In this document: positions 8,123 through 17,869 of the stretch, piece by piece
How the letters are laid out: every line of letters starts with the position of its first letter
Position numbering within the stretch: the stretch's first letter is position 1
From: an uncultured Clostridia bacterium
GTDB lineage: Bacteria; Bacillota; Clostridia; Oscillospirales; Oscillospiraceae
Assembly (NCBI GenBank): GCA_945876285.1
Contig: CAMCNO010000001.1
Coordinates: 62,001 to 126,000, forward strand
DNA: 64,000 nt
Direction of reading: 5' to 3'
Notes under the pieces: model-generated
What the model saw: only the letters and a program-made list of their open reading frames with translations
Databases searched by the model: none
What the model was told of the DNA's origin: nothing
Program-made: the position numbers and the translations under genes

Positions 8123-9343
8123 ATGAGACAAAAACCGGAACTGCTTGCTCCGGCAGGGGATATGGAGCGGTTGAAAATGGCCGTGCTGTACGGAGCCGAT
8201 GCGGTCTATCTGGCAGGCACCGACTTCGGGATGCGGGCCTTTGCCGGGAATTTCACGCCGGAGGAGCTGCGGGAAGCGGTGCGCTTTGCCCACAGCCACG
8301 GCGTCCGTGTGCACTGCACTATCAACACAATGCCCCGGAACGATGAGATCGTCCGCCTTCCGGAGCATCTGGAGCTTTTGAACGACGCTGGGGTGGACGC
8401 CCTGATCGTGGCGGACCTGGGTGCTTTCACCATGGCGGGGAAATACGCCCCCAAGTGCCAGCGGCACATTTCCACCCAGGCAAGTATCTGTAACTACGAG
8501 ACCGCCCGGGCCTGGTACGGCCTGGGCGCGTCCCGGGTCATTCTGGCCCGAGAGATGGGGCTGGAGGAAATTCGGACCATCCGGGAAAAGACGCCTCCTG
8601 AGTTGGAGATCGAAGCGTTCGTTCACGGCGCCATGTGCGTCAGCTATTCCGGGCGGTGCCTCCTCTCCAACTACATGACCGGGCGGGATTCCAGCCGGGG
8701 TGCCTGCGCCCAGCCCTGCCGCTACCAGTACGCCCTGATGGAGGAAAAACGGCCCGGCGAATATTTCCCCGTGGAGGAGGATGAAAAGGGAACGTACATC
8801 CTCAATTCCCGGGATATGTGCATGATCGACCACCTGAATGACTTGATCGATGTCGGACTCTCCAGCCTGAAAATCGAGGGTCGGGCAAAGTCCGCCTACT
8901 ACGCGGCCATTGTGACAGGTGCCTACCGTCACGGACTGGACGATGCGTGGGCAGGAAAGCCGCTGGACCCTGTCTGGCGGGATGAAGTGGAGCACGTCAG
9001 TCATCGGCCCTATTCCACTGGCTTCTACTATGGGCAGCCAGGCCAGTATTACAACAATTCCCGCTACATCAGAGAGTGGCAAGTTGTCGCCCTTGTCACA
9101 GACTGCGACGCAGAGGGCAACGCCACCATGTCCCTGCGGAATAAATTCCGCACCGGCGATACCGTGGAGCTGGTTGGCCCGAACCTAAGGCCCTTTGCCA
9201 TGACTGTGCCGGAGATGACGGACGGGGAGGGGCTTCACGTGGACGAGCCCCGGACGCCGCAGATGATCTTCCATATGAAGCTGCCGTATCAGGTGCCGCC
9301 CTTTACGCTGGTGCGCCATGCGGTGGAACTTTCAGCGAAATAA
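8123..9343 (+). CDS. trhP: U32 family protein, probable tRNA hydroxylation protein TrhP
   Basis: A 406-residue peptidase-U32 family protein. Members described as TrhP (YegQ in E. coli, YrrN/YrrO in Bacillus) act with prephenate in forming 5-hydroxyuridine at tRNA position 34. ELLAPAGDMERLKMAVLYGA is the N-terminal signature, and the conserved cysteines lie in the signature region: Cys172, Cys179, Cys195 and Cys199 (GACAQPC), likely ligands of an iron-sulfur cluster. The ATG at 8123 follows the mltG stop by 1 nt, so translation is probably coupled; a TTG 12 nt upstream is in frame but lies inside mltG. The specific tRNA role is by family similarity. Confidence 0.85.
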   Translation: MRQKPELLAPAGDMERLKMAVLYGADAVYLAGTDFGMRAFAGNFTPEELREAVRFAHSHGVRVHCTINTMPRNDEIVRLPEHLELLNDAGVDALIVADLGAFTMAGKYAPKCQRHISTQASICNYETARAWYGLGASRVILAREMGLEEIRTIREKTPPELEIEAFVHGAMCVSYSGRCLLSNYMTGRDSSRGACAQPCRYQYALMEEKRPGEYFPVEEDEKGTYILNSRDMCMIDHLNDLIDVGLSSLKIEGRAKSAYYAAIVTGAYRHGLDDAWAGKPLDPVWRDEVEHVSHRPYSTGFYYGQPGQYYNNSRYIREWQVVALVTDCDAEGNATMSLRNKFRTGDTVELVGPNLRPFAMTVPEMTDGEGLHVDEPRTPQMIFHMKLPYQVPPFTLVRHAVELSAK

Positions 9344-9376
9344 ACGTCAAACGGATAAAAATAAGGAGAGAAAAGT

Positions 9377-10774
9377 ATGAACGCAGACGTCGTAATTGTC
9401 GGCGCCGGCCCCGCCGGTATTTTCACCGCCCTGGAGATGATCAAAAAGGGCAGCAAGCAGAAAATCGTCATGGTGGAAAAAGGCCAGGCGGTAGAGAATC
9501 GCCACTGCCCCAAGGACAAGACCCGCAAGTGCGTGAACTGCAAGCCCTACTGCCATATCACCACAGGTTTCTCCGGCGCAGGCGCGTTTTCCGACGGCAA
9601 GCTGTCCCTCAGCTATGAGGTGGGCGGTGACTTGCCCACGCTTATCGGCGAGGACCTGGCTCAGGAGACCATCAACTACGCCGACCAGATTTATTTGGAG
9701 TTCGGCGCGGATACCCACATTGAAGGTCTGGAGCACGAGGAGGAGCGGAAGGAGATCCGCAAGCGTGCCATTCAAGCGGGCTTGAAGCTGGTGGATTGCC
9801 CCATTCGCCACATGGGTACGGAAAAGGCCCAGGCTATCTATCTGGCTATTGAGAAATATCTCCAGGAGAACGGCGTGGAGATGTACTTCGGTTACGAGTG
9901 CAGCAACCTGATCCTGGAGAATGATGTCTGCCGCGGCGTTTCCATCTCCAACGGCAAGACTGATTTCGAGATCTACGCCAAGCACACCGTGGTGGCCACC
10001 GGCCGCCGGGGTGCTGACTGGCTGGAGAAGCTGTGTGCTGAGCACAACATCGCCCATGCTCCCGGCACTGTGGACATCGGCGTCCGTGTTGAGGTCCGCA
10101 ACGAGGTCATGGAGATGGTGAACCGGGTGCTGTATGAGTCCAAACTGGTGGGCTATCCCCGTCCCTTCAAGAACAAGGTCCGTACCTTCTGCCAGAATCC
10201 CGGCGGCTTTGTCAGCCAGGAGAATTACGACAACAATCTGGCCGTGGTCAACGGCCACTCCTACAAGGATCTTAAGAGCGACAATACGAACCTGTCCATC
10301 CTCTGCTCCCATAACTTCTCCGTGCCCTTCAACCAGCCCATTGCCTACGCCCAGAAGGTAGGTGAGCTGACCAACATGCTGGCCAACGGCCAGATCCTGG
10401 TCCAGCGCTTTGGCGACATTCTGGACGGTAAGCGCACCTGGCAAAAGGAATTGGCCCAGTCCAACATCCGGCCCACTCTTCCGGATGCCGTGGCCGGCGA
10501 CATCACCGCCGCCATGCCTTACCGGGCCATGATCAATATCATTAACTTCATCCAGGCCATGGACCATGTGGTGCCCGGCTTCGCCTCTTATGAGACGCTG
10601 CTGTATTCTCCCGAGCTGAAGTTCTACTCCAACCGGGTGAAGATGGACACCGACTTCAACACCAGCCTCCAGGGCCTCCACTGCCTGGGCGACAGCTCCG
10701 GCTGGACCCGGGGCCTGATGATGGCCTCCGTCATGGGCACCCTCATGGGCCGGAAAATCGCCGAAGAGGGTTAA
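9377..10774 (+). CDS. FAD-dependent oxidoreductase (COG2509 type) with Cys cluster
   Basis: A 465-residue flavoprotein. VVIVGAGPAGIFTALEM (residues 5-21) is the dinucleotide-binding fold and TVVATGRRGADWLEKL is the second FAD-contact region. A cluster of four cysteines (Cys44, Cys52, Cys55, Cys59; spacing CX7CX2CX3C) follows the first beta-alpha-beta unit and could hold an iron-sulfur cluster or a structural metal. GLHCLGDSSGWTRGLMMASVMG near the C terminus is the conserved FAD-binding Asp region. The substrate is unknown. It has its own strong ribosome-binding site (AAGGAGAG) and ends at a terminator shared with the convergent gene. Confidence 0.85.
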   Translation: MNADVVIVGAGPAGIFTALEMIKKGSKQKIVMVEKGQAVENRHCPKDKTRKCVNCKPYCHITTGFSGAGAFSDGKLSLSYEVGGDLPTLIGEDLAQETINYADQIYLEFGADTHIEGLEHEEERKEIRKRAIQAGLKLVDCPIRHMGTEKAQAIYLAIEKYLQENGVEMYFGYECSNLILENDVCRGVSISNGKTDFEIYAKHTVVATGRRGADWLEKLCAEHNIAHAPGTVDIGVRVEVRNEVMEMVNRVLYESKLVGYPRPFKNKVRTFCQNPGGFVSQENYDNNLAVVNGHSYKDLKSDNTNLSILCSHNFSVPFNQPIAYAQKVGELTNMLANGQILVQRFGDILDGKRTWQKELAQSNIRPTLPDAVAGDITAAMPYRAMINIINFIQAMDHVVPGFASYETLLYSPELKFYSNRVKMDTDFNTSLQGLHCLGDSSGWTRGLMMASVMGTLMGRKIAEEG

Positions 10775-10800
10775 GTGAACAGAGCGCTGATATTAAAAGA

Positions 10801-10835
10801 GGAAGCACATCTAACCAATGTGCTTCCTTTTATTT
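10801..10835. terminator. bidirectional rho-independent terminator
   Basis: 10-bp perfect stem (10801-10810 with 10818-10827), 7-nt loop, then TTTTATTTT. It separates the FAD oxidoreductase gene from the convergent DUF5662 gene, whose stop codon lies in the T-run. Confidence 0.85.
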
Positions 10836-11360
10836 TCCAAGAACTTCCCGCCGTACGTAGTCAAAGGCTGCGTCCTCGCCCTCATCTTTCAGGATGAGTA
10901 AAATCATCTCCAGCAGTGCCTCCGTATTGGGGTGGAGCAGCAACCGCCGCTGCTTGCCCCGGAGGAAGAACTTATACGGGTCACCGCGGTCAAAATCCTT
11001 GCCCCGGTAGACCTTGCTGGCGGCCAGACGGTCACAGAACATTTCTGCCACATACTTTTTCGGCATCTCCACACCTGAAATACCGGAGCCGTTTGGATCG
11101 TAATCCGTCCAAAACTCGAAGTGGTGACGGTTCCGGCCCTTATGGTGCATCCATGAGGCGCTGTATCCATATGCTTTTCTCTGGGCGTCGTTGGGGCTGT
11201 GGTCGCCCTGGAAGTATTTTGCCCCGGCCCAGAACTCAGTAGGGGAGTATTTGGACAGGTCATGGGTCAGCCCCTGCCAGTACAGTCCCAGCCGAAAGCA
11301 GTATTTTCGCACCAGCGCCCGGTGGCGGTGGACAGTTTTCAGATGTGCCCAGATGTGCAA
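10830..11360 (-). CDS. DUF5662 family protein
   Basis: A 176-residue cytoplasmic protein that resembles the uncharacterised DUF5662 family. Visible conserved features are histidine- and aspartate-rich: GLTHDLSKYSPTEFW in the N-terminal third and ASWMHHKGRNRHHFEFW in the middle, a pattern that could bind a metal as in HD-type hydrolases, though no activity is known. The start appears to be TTG, since no ATG lies in the N-terminal part and a GGGGTGA ribosome-binding site is 7 nt upstream. It is a single-gene unit. Confidence 0.75.
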   Translation of the reverse strand: MHIWAHLKTVHRHRALVRKYCFRLGLYWQGLTHDLSKYSPTEFWAGAKYFQGDHSPNDAQRKAYGYSASWMHHKGRNRHHFEFWTDYDPNGSGISGVEMPKKYVAEMFCDRLAASKVYRGKDFDRGDPYKFFLRGKQRRLLLHPNTEALLEMILLILKDEGEDAAFDYVRREVLGK

Positions 11361-11477
11361 GAACGGTCACCCCGATACCAAAATCTTATCGTATTATAAC
11401 ACATCACCGAAAAAAAGACGAGAGGAAATTTGCATGGAACCCGGAGAACGCGTCAAACTAGACAGGAGGTGGTTTGG

Positions 11478-11921
11478 ATGGAGTGTGGCCTTTTTGAGTG
11501 TCCAATGGCATGGCGGGCCTGGCTTCCTCCCGGAGCCCGGGGGTTGGAGCGAAAAGAGGAATTGGCGCTAGAGGCCTGGGATTTGATGGCCCTGACCCCC
11601 TCAGGTCTTCTGCAGCTCGAAAAGGGTATCCTGCGCTGCCGCATCCTGCTGCTGCCCGGCGGGACTCCTTTGGAGCTTGCAGCTCTGGCAGACGCGGAAT
11701 ACCTCATCACTTATGGCCTGTCCAGCAGGGACAGTCTGACGTTATCCAGTCTGGAAGCGCCGATGCTGTGTGTTCAACGGACGCTTCCCCGCCCCGATAA
11801 CAGCATAGTAGAGCCGCAGGAGCTTCCGCTGGACAGTCTGCCTGCGCCGGCAGAAGAGCTTCTGCCGCTATTGGGCTTATATCTGTTGCAGATGCCACTG
11901 ACCGGAAGACCGTTCCTGTGA
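11478..11921 (+). CDS. conserved hypothetical protein, 147 aa
   Basis: I do not recognise a named domain. The protein starts MECGLFECPMAWRAWLP, has a Leu-rich middle (LRCRILLLPGG, then ADAEYLITYGLSSRDSLTLSSL) and an amphipathic C terminus (AEELLPLLGLYLLQM). The hydrophobic strand followed by LPGG and the YGLSSRDSLTLSS segment suggest a small Rossmann-like alpha/beta fold. The start is fixed by a consensus AGGAGGT site 7 nt upstream. A 45-codon frame (11434-11571) with its own weak ribosome-binding site overlaps the start in another phase. The next gene, a FeoB-associated-type protein, begins 29 nt downstream. Confidence 0.6.
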   Translation: MECGLFECPMAWRAWLPPGARGLERKEELALEAWDLMALTPSGLLQLEKGILRCRILLLPGGTPLELAALADAEYLITYGLSSRDSLTLSSLEAPMLCVQRTLPRPDNSIVEPQELPLDSLPAPAEELLPLLGLYLLQMPLTGRPFL

Positions 11922-11950
11922 TAAACTAACCAAAACAGGAGGTGTTTGGA

Positions 11951-12148
11951 ATGGCATGGTACACTTGGCTCTTACTGGCACTGGTTCTGGGAGGCGCGGC
12001 CTGGGTCTGGTACCGGATCAACAATGACAAAAGCGGGACCGTTTCCTGCTGCGGCTGCGGCCAGTGTGCCCGTACCGGGGAGTGCGTCATGGTAAAGGGG
12101 AAGAAATCCGTCAAAAAAGAACCCGAAAAAGGGAAGGCCCCTTCTTGA
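11951..12148 (+). CDS. FeoB-associated Cys-rich membrane protein
   Basis: A 65-residue single-pass protein: MAWYTWLLLALVLGGAAWVW is the membrane helix, followed by a short Cys-rich cytoplasmic segment (CCGCGQCARTGEC) and a Lys-rich tail. This matches the small protein often encoded beside the ferrous iron transporter FeoB, but no feoA or feoB gene is in the window. The ATG is set by AGGAGGTG 6 nt upstream. Its stop codon lies inside the -35 element of the alaS promoter. Confidence 0.75.
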   Translation: MAWYTWLLLALVLGGAAWVWYRINNDKSGTVSCCGCGQCARTGECVMVKGKKSVKKEPEKGKAPS

Positions 12149-12172
12149 CAAATTCCGCAAACAGGATATAAT
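12145..12172 (+). promoter_or_regulatory. sigma-A promoter of alaS
   Basis: TTGACA (12145-12150) and TATAAT (12167-12172), both consensus, with a 16-bp spacer. The predicted transcript begins near 12180 with the T-box leader. Confidence 0.88.
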
Positions 12173-12179
12173 GTTTCCG

Positions 12180-12418
12180 TTCGATAAGCGAAATGCTGAG
12201 AAAAAGCCAGCTTTGCGAAACCGGCCGGAGCGAGAGGGGAGACGGTGAAAGCCCCTTGCCCACGCCGCAAGGCAGCCACTTTGGAGCGGTCCGCGATGAG
12301 CGGAACGGTTCATCCCCGTTACCGGATGACTAAGATGCCCCATCAGGGGGATAATTAGGGTGGTACCGTGAAGAAAGACAGTCTTCGCCCCTAACGCGGG
12401 GGCGGAGACTTTTTTTTT
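12180..12418 (+). promoter_or_regulatory. T-box leader (tRNA-Ala sensing riboswitch) of alaS
   Basis: A typical T-box attenuation leader of about 240 nt. The T-box motif AGGGTGGTACCGTG is at 12357-12370 and precedes the terminator. Stem I lies in roughly 12185-12300; an alanine codon, GCC at 12275-12277 (or GCA at 12272-12274), stands before the CACTTTGGAGC segment in the expected specifier position. Uncharged tRNA-Ala would pair with the codon and with the T-box bulge, stabilise the antiterminator and allow alaS transcription. The T-box motif is unambiguous; the exact specifier triplet is inferred. Confidence 0.9.
12381..12418 (+). terminator. T-box attenuator terminator
   Basis: 11-bp GC-rich stem (12381-12391 with 12399-12409, one G:T pair), 7-nt loop, followed by nine T (12410-12418). 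It competes with the antiterminator formed by the T-box motif. Confidence 0.9.
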
Positions 12419-12459
12419 GCAAACAAAAATTTGAAATATATTTTAGGAGGAAGAAACAA

Positions 12460-15099
<2,640 letters not shown>

Positions 15100-15288
15100 C
15101 TTCTTGGCAAAAGTTTGAACATTGCCACACCCATGACTGGGCATTTTCCAAGCATTTTCCCTGGGACACCCTGGCTGCCGCACCGACCTACATAGTGCTG
15201 TGGGGCGGCCTGACAGCAGTCAGCCTTGCCCAGGCGGTGCAGACCGCCAGGAGGGAACCGTGGAACAGGTGATTGCTGGAGTTCTGTC
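15100..15288 (+). other. structured gap between alaS and the next gene
   Basis: No protein gene is supported in these 189 nt. The stretch has nested inverted repeats: CTGGC (15175-15179) with GCCAG, and inside it GCACC with GGTGC; the apex is a hairpin with CTGAC and GTCAG arms. Together they form a long imperfect rod of about 80 nt. This could be a small RNA (a 6S-like rod is one possibility) or a leader of the downstream gene. I see no recognised riboswitch motif and no T-run terminator. Confidence 0.3.
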
Positions 15289-15534
15289 ATGCACTTCGAC
15301 GATGACGCCATTGAGATGCAGGATGACGGCCATCCGTCCGGCAAAGTGGATTGGACGAACACAAAAAACCTGGAAGATCAGGGAGATTGGCTGCCGCTGA
15401 TTTTTCAAAACGATGCCGGAGCGTTATATTTGCGTAAACAGGATTTCACTGCCGGCACAGCGGCGGAGTTCCAGCCCTGGCTTGCGGAGGCTCATCCGAA
15501 GATCAGCCAGGCCGCCGGGAAGAAAAAAGCGTAA
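15289..15534 (+). CDS. hypothetical protein, 81 aa
   Basis: A small acidic protein starting MHFDDDAIEMQDDGHPSGK and ending in a Lys-rich AAGKKKA tail. No signal peptide or membrane helix. I do not recognise a domain. The ATG has a GGAG site 9 nt upstream, and the frame's composition fits its neighbours. It is followed after 13 nt by a DUF4250 gene and then hinT, so the three probably form one unit. Confidence 0.6.
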   Translation: MHFDDDAIEMQDDGHPSGKVDWTNTKNLEDQGDWLPLIFQNDAGALYLRKQDFTAGTAAEFQPWLAEAHPKISQAAGKKKA

Positions 15535-15547
15535 CGGAGGACTGTCC

Positions 15548-15721
15548 ATGATACCGAAAGACCCCGTGATCTTACTGAGCTTTATCAATACAAAGCTTCG
15601 GGACGAGTACGCCAGCCTGTCCGAGCTTTGTGCCGCGCTGGACGCCGACGAGGCGGCTGTCTGCGATGCGCTGGCAGGGCTTGACTATCGCTACGATCCC
15701 GTTCATAATCGTTTTATCTGA
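15548..15721 (+). CDS. DUF4250 domain protein
   Basis: A 57-residue protein starting MIPKDPVILLSFINTKLRDE, the signature of the uncharacterised DUF4250 family found in Clostridia and gamma-proteobacteria. The rest is a small helical DNA-binding-like segment (SLSELCAALDADEAAVCDAL). Function unknown. GGAGG lies 7 nt before the ATG. It lies between an unknown small gene and hinT. Confidence 0.75.
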   Translation: MIPKDPVILLSFINTKLRDEYASLSELCAALDADEAAVCDALAGLDYRYDPVHNRFI

Positions 15722-15746
15722 TTTTCCAAAAAGGGAGGTTTGAACT

Positions 15747-16085
15747 ATGTCCGATTGCTTATTCTGCAAGATCATCGCTGGGGAGATTCCCAGCAGCAAG
15801 GTTTACGAGGACGACCTGTGCTATGCATTCAATGACATCGCGCCCCAGGCGCCTACCCACTTCCTGGTCATCCCCAAGGCGCACATCGGCTCTGTGTCCG
15901 AAGTGAATGCGGACAACAGCGCTGTGGTGGCCCATATCTTCGAGGTCATCGCCAAGCTGGCGAAGGAACAGGGGATGGACAGCTACCGTGTGGTGTCCAA
16001 CATCGGCGAGCAGGCGGGGCAGAGCGTGTTCCACCTGCACTTCCACGTCCTGTCCGGCCGGGATATGACGTGGCCTCCGGGCTGA
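15747..16085 (+). CDS. hinT: HIT family protein (HinT-like)
   Basis: Histidine-triad nucleotide-binding protein, 112 residues. CLFCKIIAGEIPSSKVYED is the N-terminal zinc-binding and fold signature and FHLHFHVLSG is the HxHxH catalytic motif. HinT proteins hydrolyse adenosine phosphoramidates and aminoacyl-AMP. The protein ends in WPPG, as most HinT proteins do, so it is complete. GGGAGG lies 9 nt before the ATG. The 130 nt after the stop contain two more small hairpins (16123-16138 and 16165-16189) and no gene. Confidence 0.92.
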   Translation: MSDCLFCKIIAGEIPSSKVYEDDLCYAFNDIAPQAPTHFLVIPKAHIGSVSEVNADNSAVVAHIFEVIAKLAKEQGMDSYRVVSNIGEQAGQSVFHLHFHVLSGRDMTWPPG

Positions 16086-16215
16086 CATCGGAGCAAGCCC
16101 CATATCCTTCGCTTCTGGCCAAGGCTGAAAGCTCAGCCATTTTGCTGCTCTTCCTTTTCCACATCGGCAAACGCTTTGCTGGTTTGCCGAGGAAATATTG
16201 GGGATATTCGCAATA

Positions 16216-16247
16216 AAAAACAGCGCTTCGTTTGAGGCGCTGTTTTT
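16216..16247. terminator. bidirectional rho-independent terminator
   Basis: 11-bp stem (16216-16226 with 16237-16247) with A-run and T-run on either side, between hinT and the convergent SLH gene. Confidence 0.85.
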
Positions 16248-16260
16248 GCTGTATGCTCGA

Positions 16261-17646
16261 TTAAGTGGAGATACCAGATATTTGGCTGGGATCTATTTCC
16301 AGATAGCCGGAGAAGTCGGGGAAGGTGATCTTCACAGCCTTTCCGGTGGCGTTGACAGTCATGGTCATATCGTAGGAATAAGTCACATCCGTAGTGAGGA
16401 TGGTGCCGCTTTCCATGGGCAGTTTCATCTTCGTGGAAGCATCAAAGAACATGTTGATTTTTTTCAGGATACCCCGGCTGTCCACCGTATAGACAGCAGT
16501 GATTTTACCGAAGTGGATATCCGCGCCGGAAGTCTCTGTTTTCCTGGCATCGGTGATACTCTCCAGCATACTGTTCAGACCCTTGCCGATGACCACGGTG
16601 TACTCGGTGTTGGTGCCGTCTTTCCGGGAAGTTACAGACTCCAGCATGGCCAGCCTGCTGAGATCTTTGGAACCCATGTTGATGCCGGACAGACTTTTGA
16701 CTGCGGCAATTTGATCCGTTACGGCGAACTTGTCCTTCGTTTCCTTTCCGGCTGTGGTAGTAGATGTGTACATCCAGCCGTCTTTCATCCACATCTCCTT
16801 TTTCTCAGACTGACCCAGGGCTTGGGTGGAAACTGTGTAAGCCATCTGTACGTTTTCATGATCCTTGAGCATCTTCATATTGCTCTTCATGACCGTTGGC
16901 AACTTCATGTTTTCACCGACAACAGTCATTTCCATATCCATCTTGACGTCTGTATCCACGTCCATGGCGTTTTCGTCCAGGGCCTTGACAGCGGCCAGCA
17001 TGGAACGGTAGTTCTTGATTTTGTCGGTCATGGACTGAGCGGCCTTGGCATCGATGGCACCAGACTTCACCAGGCTGTCCAGAAGATAGGTCCTGCCGTT
17101 TGCCATGTTGGCGGCAAGAGCCTGGTAGGTGACAGCGGCCAGATCGTCCCGTAGGAACTCGCCGGGGAACATGACAGCGTCATAGAATCCCTTCTCCCGG
17201 GCGAAGGTCAGGGCATCGGCATACTGGAAATCTGAGCCGTCCTGATAGCCCAGAGCCCGCAGCAGGAACACCACATAGTTCTGGGCACTGTACTTCTCGG
17301 CAGAGCCGAAGATGGTCTCTGAAAAACCGTTGGTAATACGGTTGGAATACAGCCACGCGACATAGGGAGAGGTGGATTCGCTGACATCGGTAAAGGGATG
17401 GCTGATCTCGCCGGCCTCATAGGCAGACAGGGCCTTTTCCTCAGCACCGTAGAGCCGCACCAGCATAATAGCGGCTTCGGAGCGGGTGGGGGCGCGATCC
17501 AGCTCAAAGCCGTTGCCGGTGCCACGGAACATTCCGATGGCAGACAATTCCTGTGCCGCCGCATCATATTCGGAAGCAGAAGCAGTCACAAGCAAAGCCG
17601 CTGTCACCAGCAGCGTGGTGAACAGCAGGGTCAGAAAACGCTTCAT
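16261..17646 (-). CDS. exported SLH-domain protein with DUF6612-like C-terminal half
   Basis: A 461-residue secreted or wall-associated protein. The N terminus MKRFLTLLFTTLLVTAALLV is a signal peptide with likely cleavage after ASA. Residues about 30-200 hold S-layer-homology repeats (RAPTRSEAAIMLVRLYG; HPFTDVSESTSPYVAWLYSN; a third with FLRDDLAAVTYQALA), which bind pyruvylated wall polymers. The C-terminal half (DVDTDVKMDMEMTVVGENMK and following) is a beta-rich repeat resembling DUF6612/LppX-like lipid carrier domains; that match is tentative. The start is the ATG with AGGAG upstream. It is monocistronic with its own promoter and terminator. Confidence 0.8.
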   Translation of the reverse strand: MKRFLTLLFTTLLVTAALLVTASASEYDAAAQELSAIGMFRGTGNGFELDRAPTRSEAAIMLVRLYGAEEKALSAYEAGEISHPFTDVSESTSPYVAWLYSNRITNGFSETIFGSAEKYSAQNYVVFLLRALGYQDGSDFQYADALTFAREKGFYDAVMFPGEFLRDDLAAVTYQALAANMANGRTYLLDSLVKSGAIDAKAAQSMTDKIKNYRSMLAAVKALDENAMDVDTDVKMDMEMTVVGENMKLPTVMKSNMKMLKDHENVQMAYTVSTQALGQSEKKEMWMKDGWMYTSTTTAGKETKDKFAVTDQIAAVKSLSGINMGSKDLSRLAMLESVTSRKDGTNTEYTVVIGKGLNSMLESITDARKTETSGADIHFGKITAVYTVDSRGILKKINMFFDASTKMKLPMESGTILTTDVTYSYDMTMTVNATGKAVKITFPDFSGYLEIDPSQISGIST

Positions 17647-17691
17647 AAAATTGCTCCTCTCTCTCATATGCGGCTGAATGCCGTTTTTATC

Positions 17692-17720
17692 ATCATATAC
17701 CCATGAAAAATTGCCGTCAA
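17692..17720 (-). promoter_or_regulatory. promoter of the SLH gene
   Basis: On the minus strand TTGACG (17720-17715) and TATGAT (17697-17692) with a 17-bp spacer, 46 nt upstream of the start codon. Confidence 0.7.
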
Positions 17721-17762
17721 GCAAAATAGATTCATCTGTCTCATTAGTAAAGCAGAAAATCC

Positions 17763-17817
17763 TTGGAATATTATTTGAATCATGCTATACTCTATTAGCG
17801 AACCAAACGGTTTGGTT
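17763..17817 (+). promoter_or_regulatory. promoter and palindromic operator of the XRE-comEC operon
   Basis: TTGGAA (17763-17768), 17-bp spacer, extended -10 TGC-TATACT (17783-17791). The expected start point near 17798 abuts a nearly perfect palindrome, AACCAAAC (17801-17808), one base, GTTTGGTT (17810-17817). A repressor bound there would block initiation; the XRE protein encoded next is the obvious candidate. Confidence 0.7.
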
Positions 17818-17831
17818 TCTGCATAAAAAAG

Positions 17832-17869
17832 CAACCAAATGGTAACCTCGTTGAGAGGTGATTTGGTTG
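17832..17869 (+). promoter_or_regulatory. hairpin masking RBS and TTG start of the XRE gene
   Basis: Outer arms CAACCAAAT (17832-17840) and ATTTGGTTG (17861-17869), inner arms ACCTC (17845-17849) and GAGGT (17855-17859) around a 5-nt loop. The inner arm contains the ribosome-binding site and the outer arm ends in the TTG start codon. The outer arms repeat the same AACCAAA half-site as the upstream operator, so it may be a second protein-binding site in DNA, an RNA switch, or both. Confidence 0.6.

Noticed and set aside
15160-15280. SRP RNA, RNase P RNA, tmRNA or ZTP riboswitch
   Set aside because: None of their invariant motifs is present; only general secondary structure can be seen.
16086-16215. 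Possible remnant of a mobile element after hinT
   Set aside because: Two small hairpins but no terminal repeats, no transposase fragment and no target duplication.
17858-17866. GTG start for the XRE gene
   Set aside because: The GTG is part of the ribosome-binding site for the TTG at 17867, which gives the typical family N terminus.
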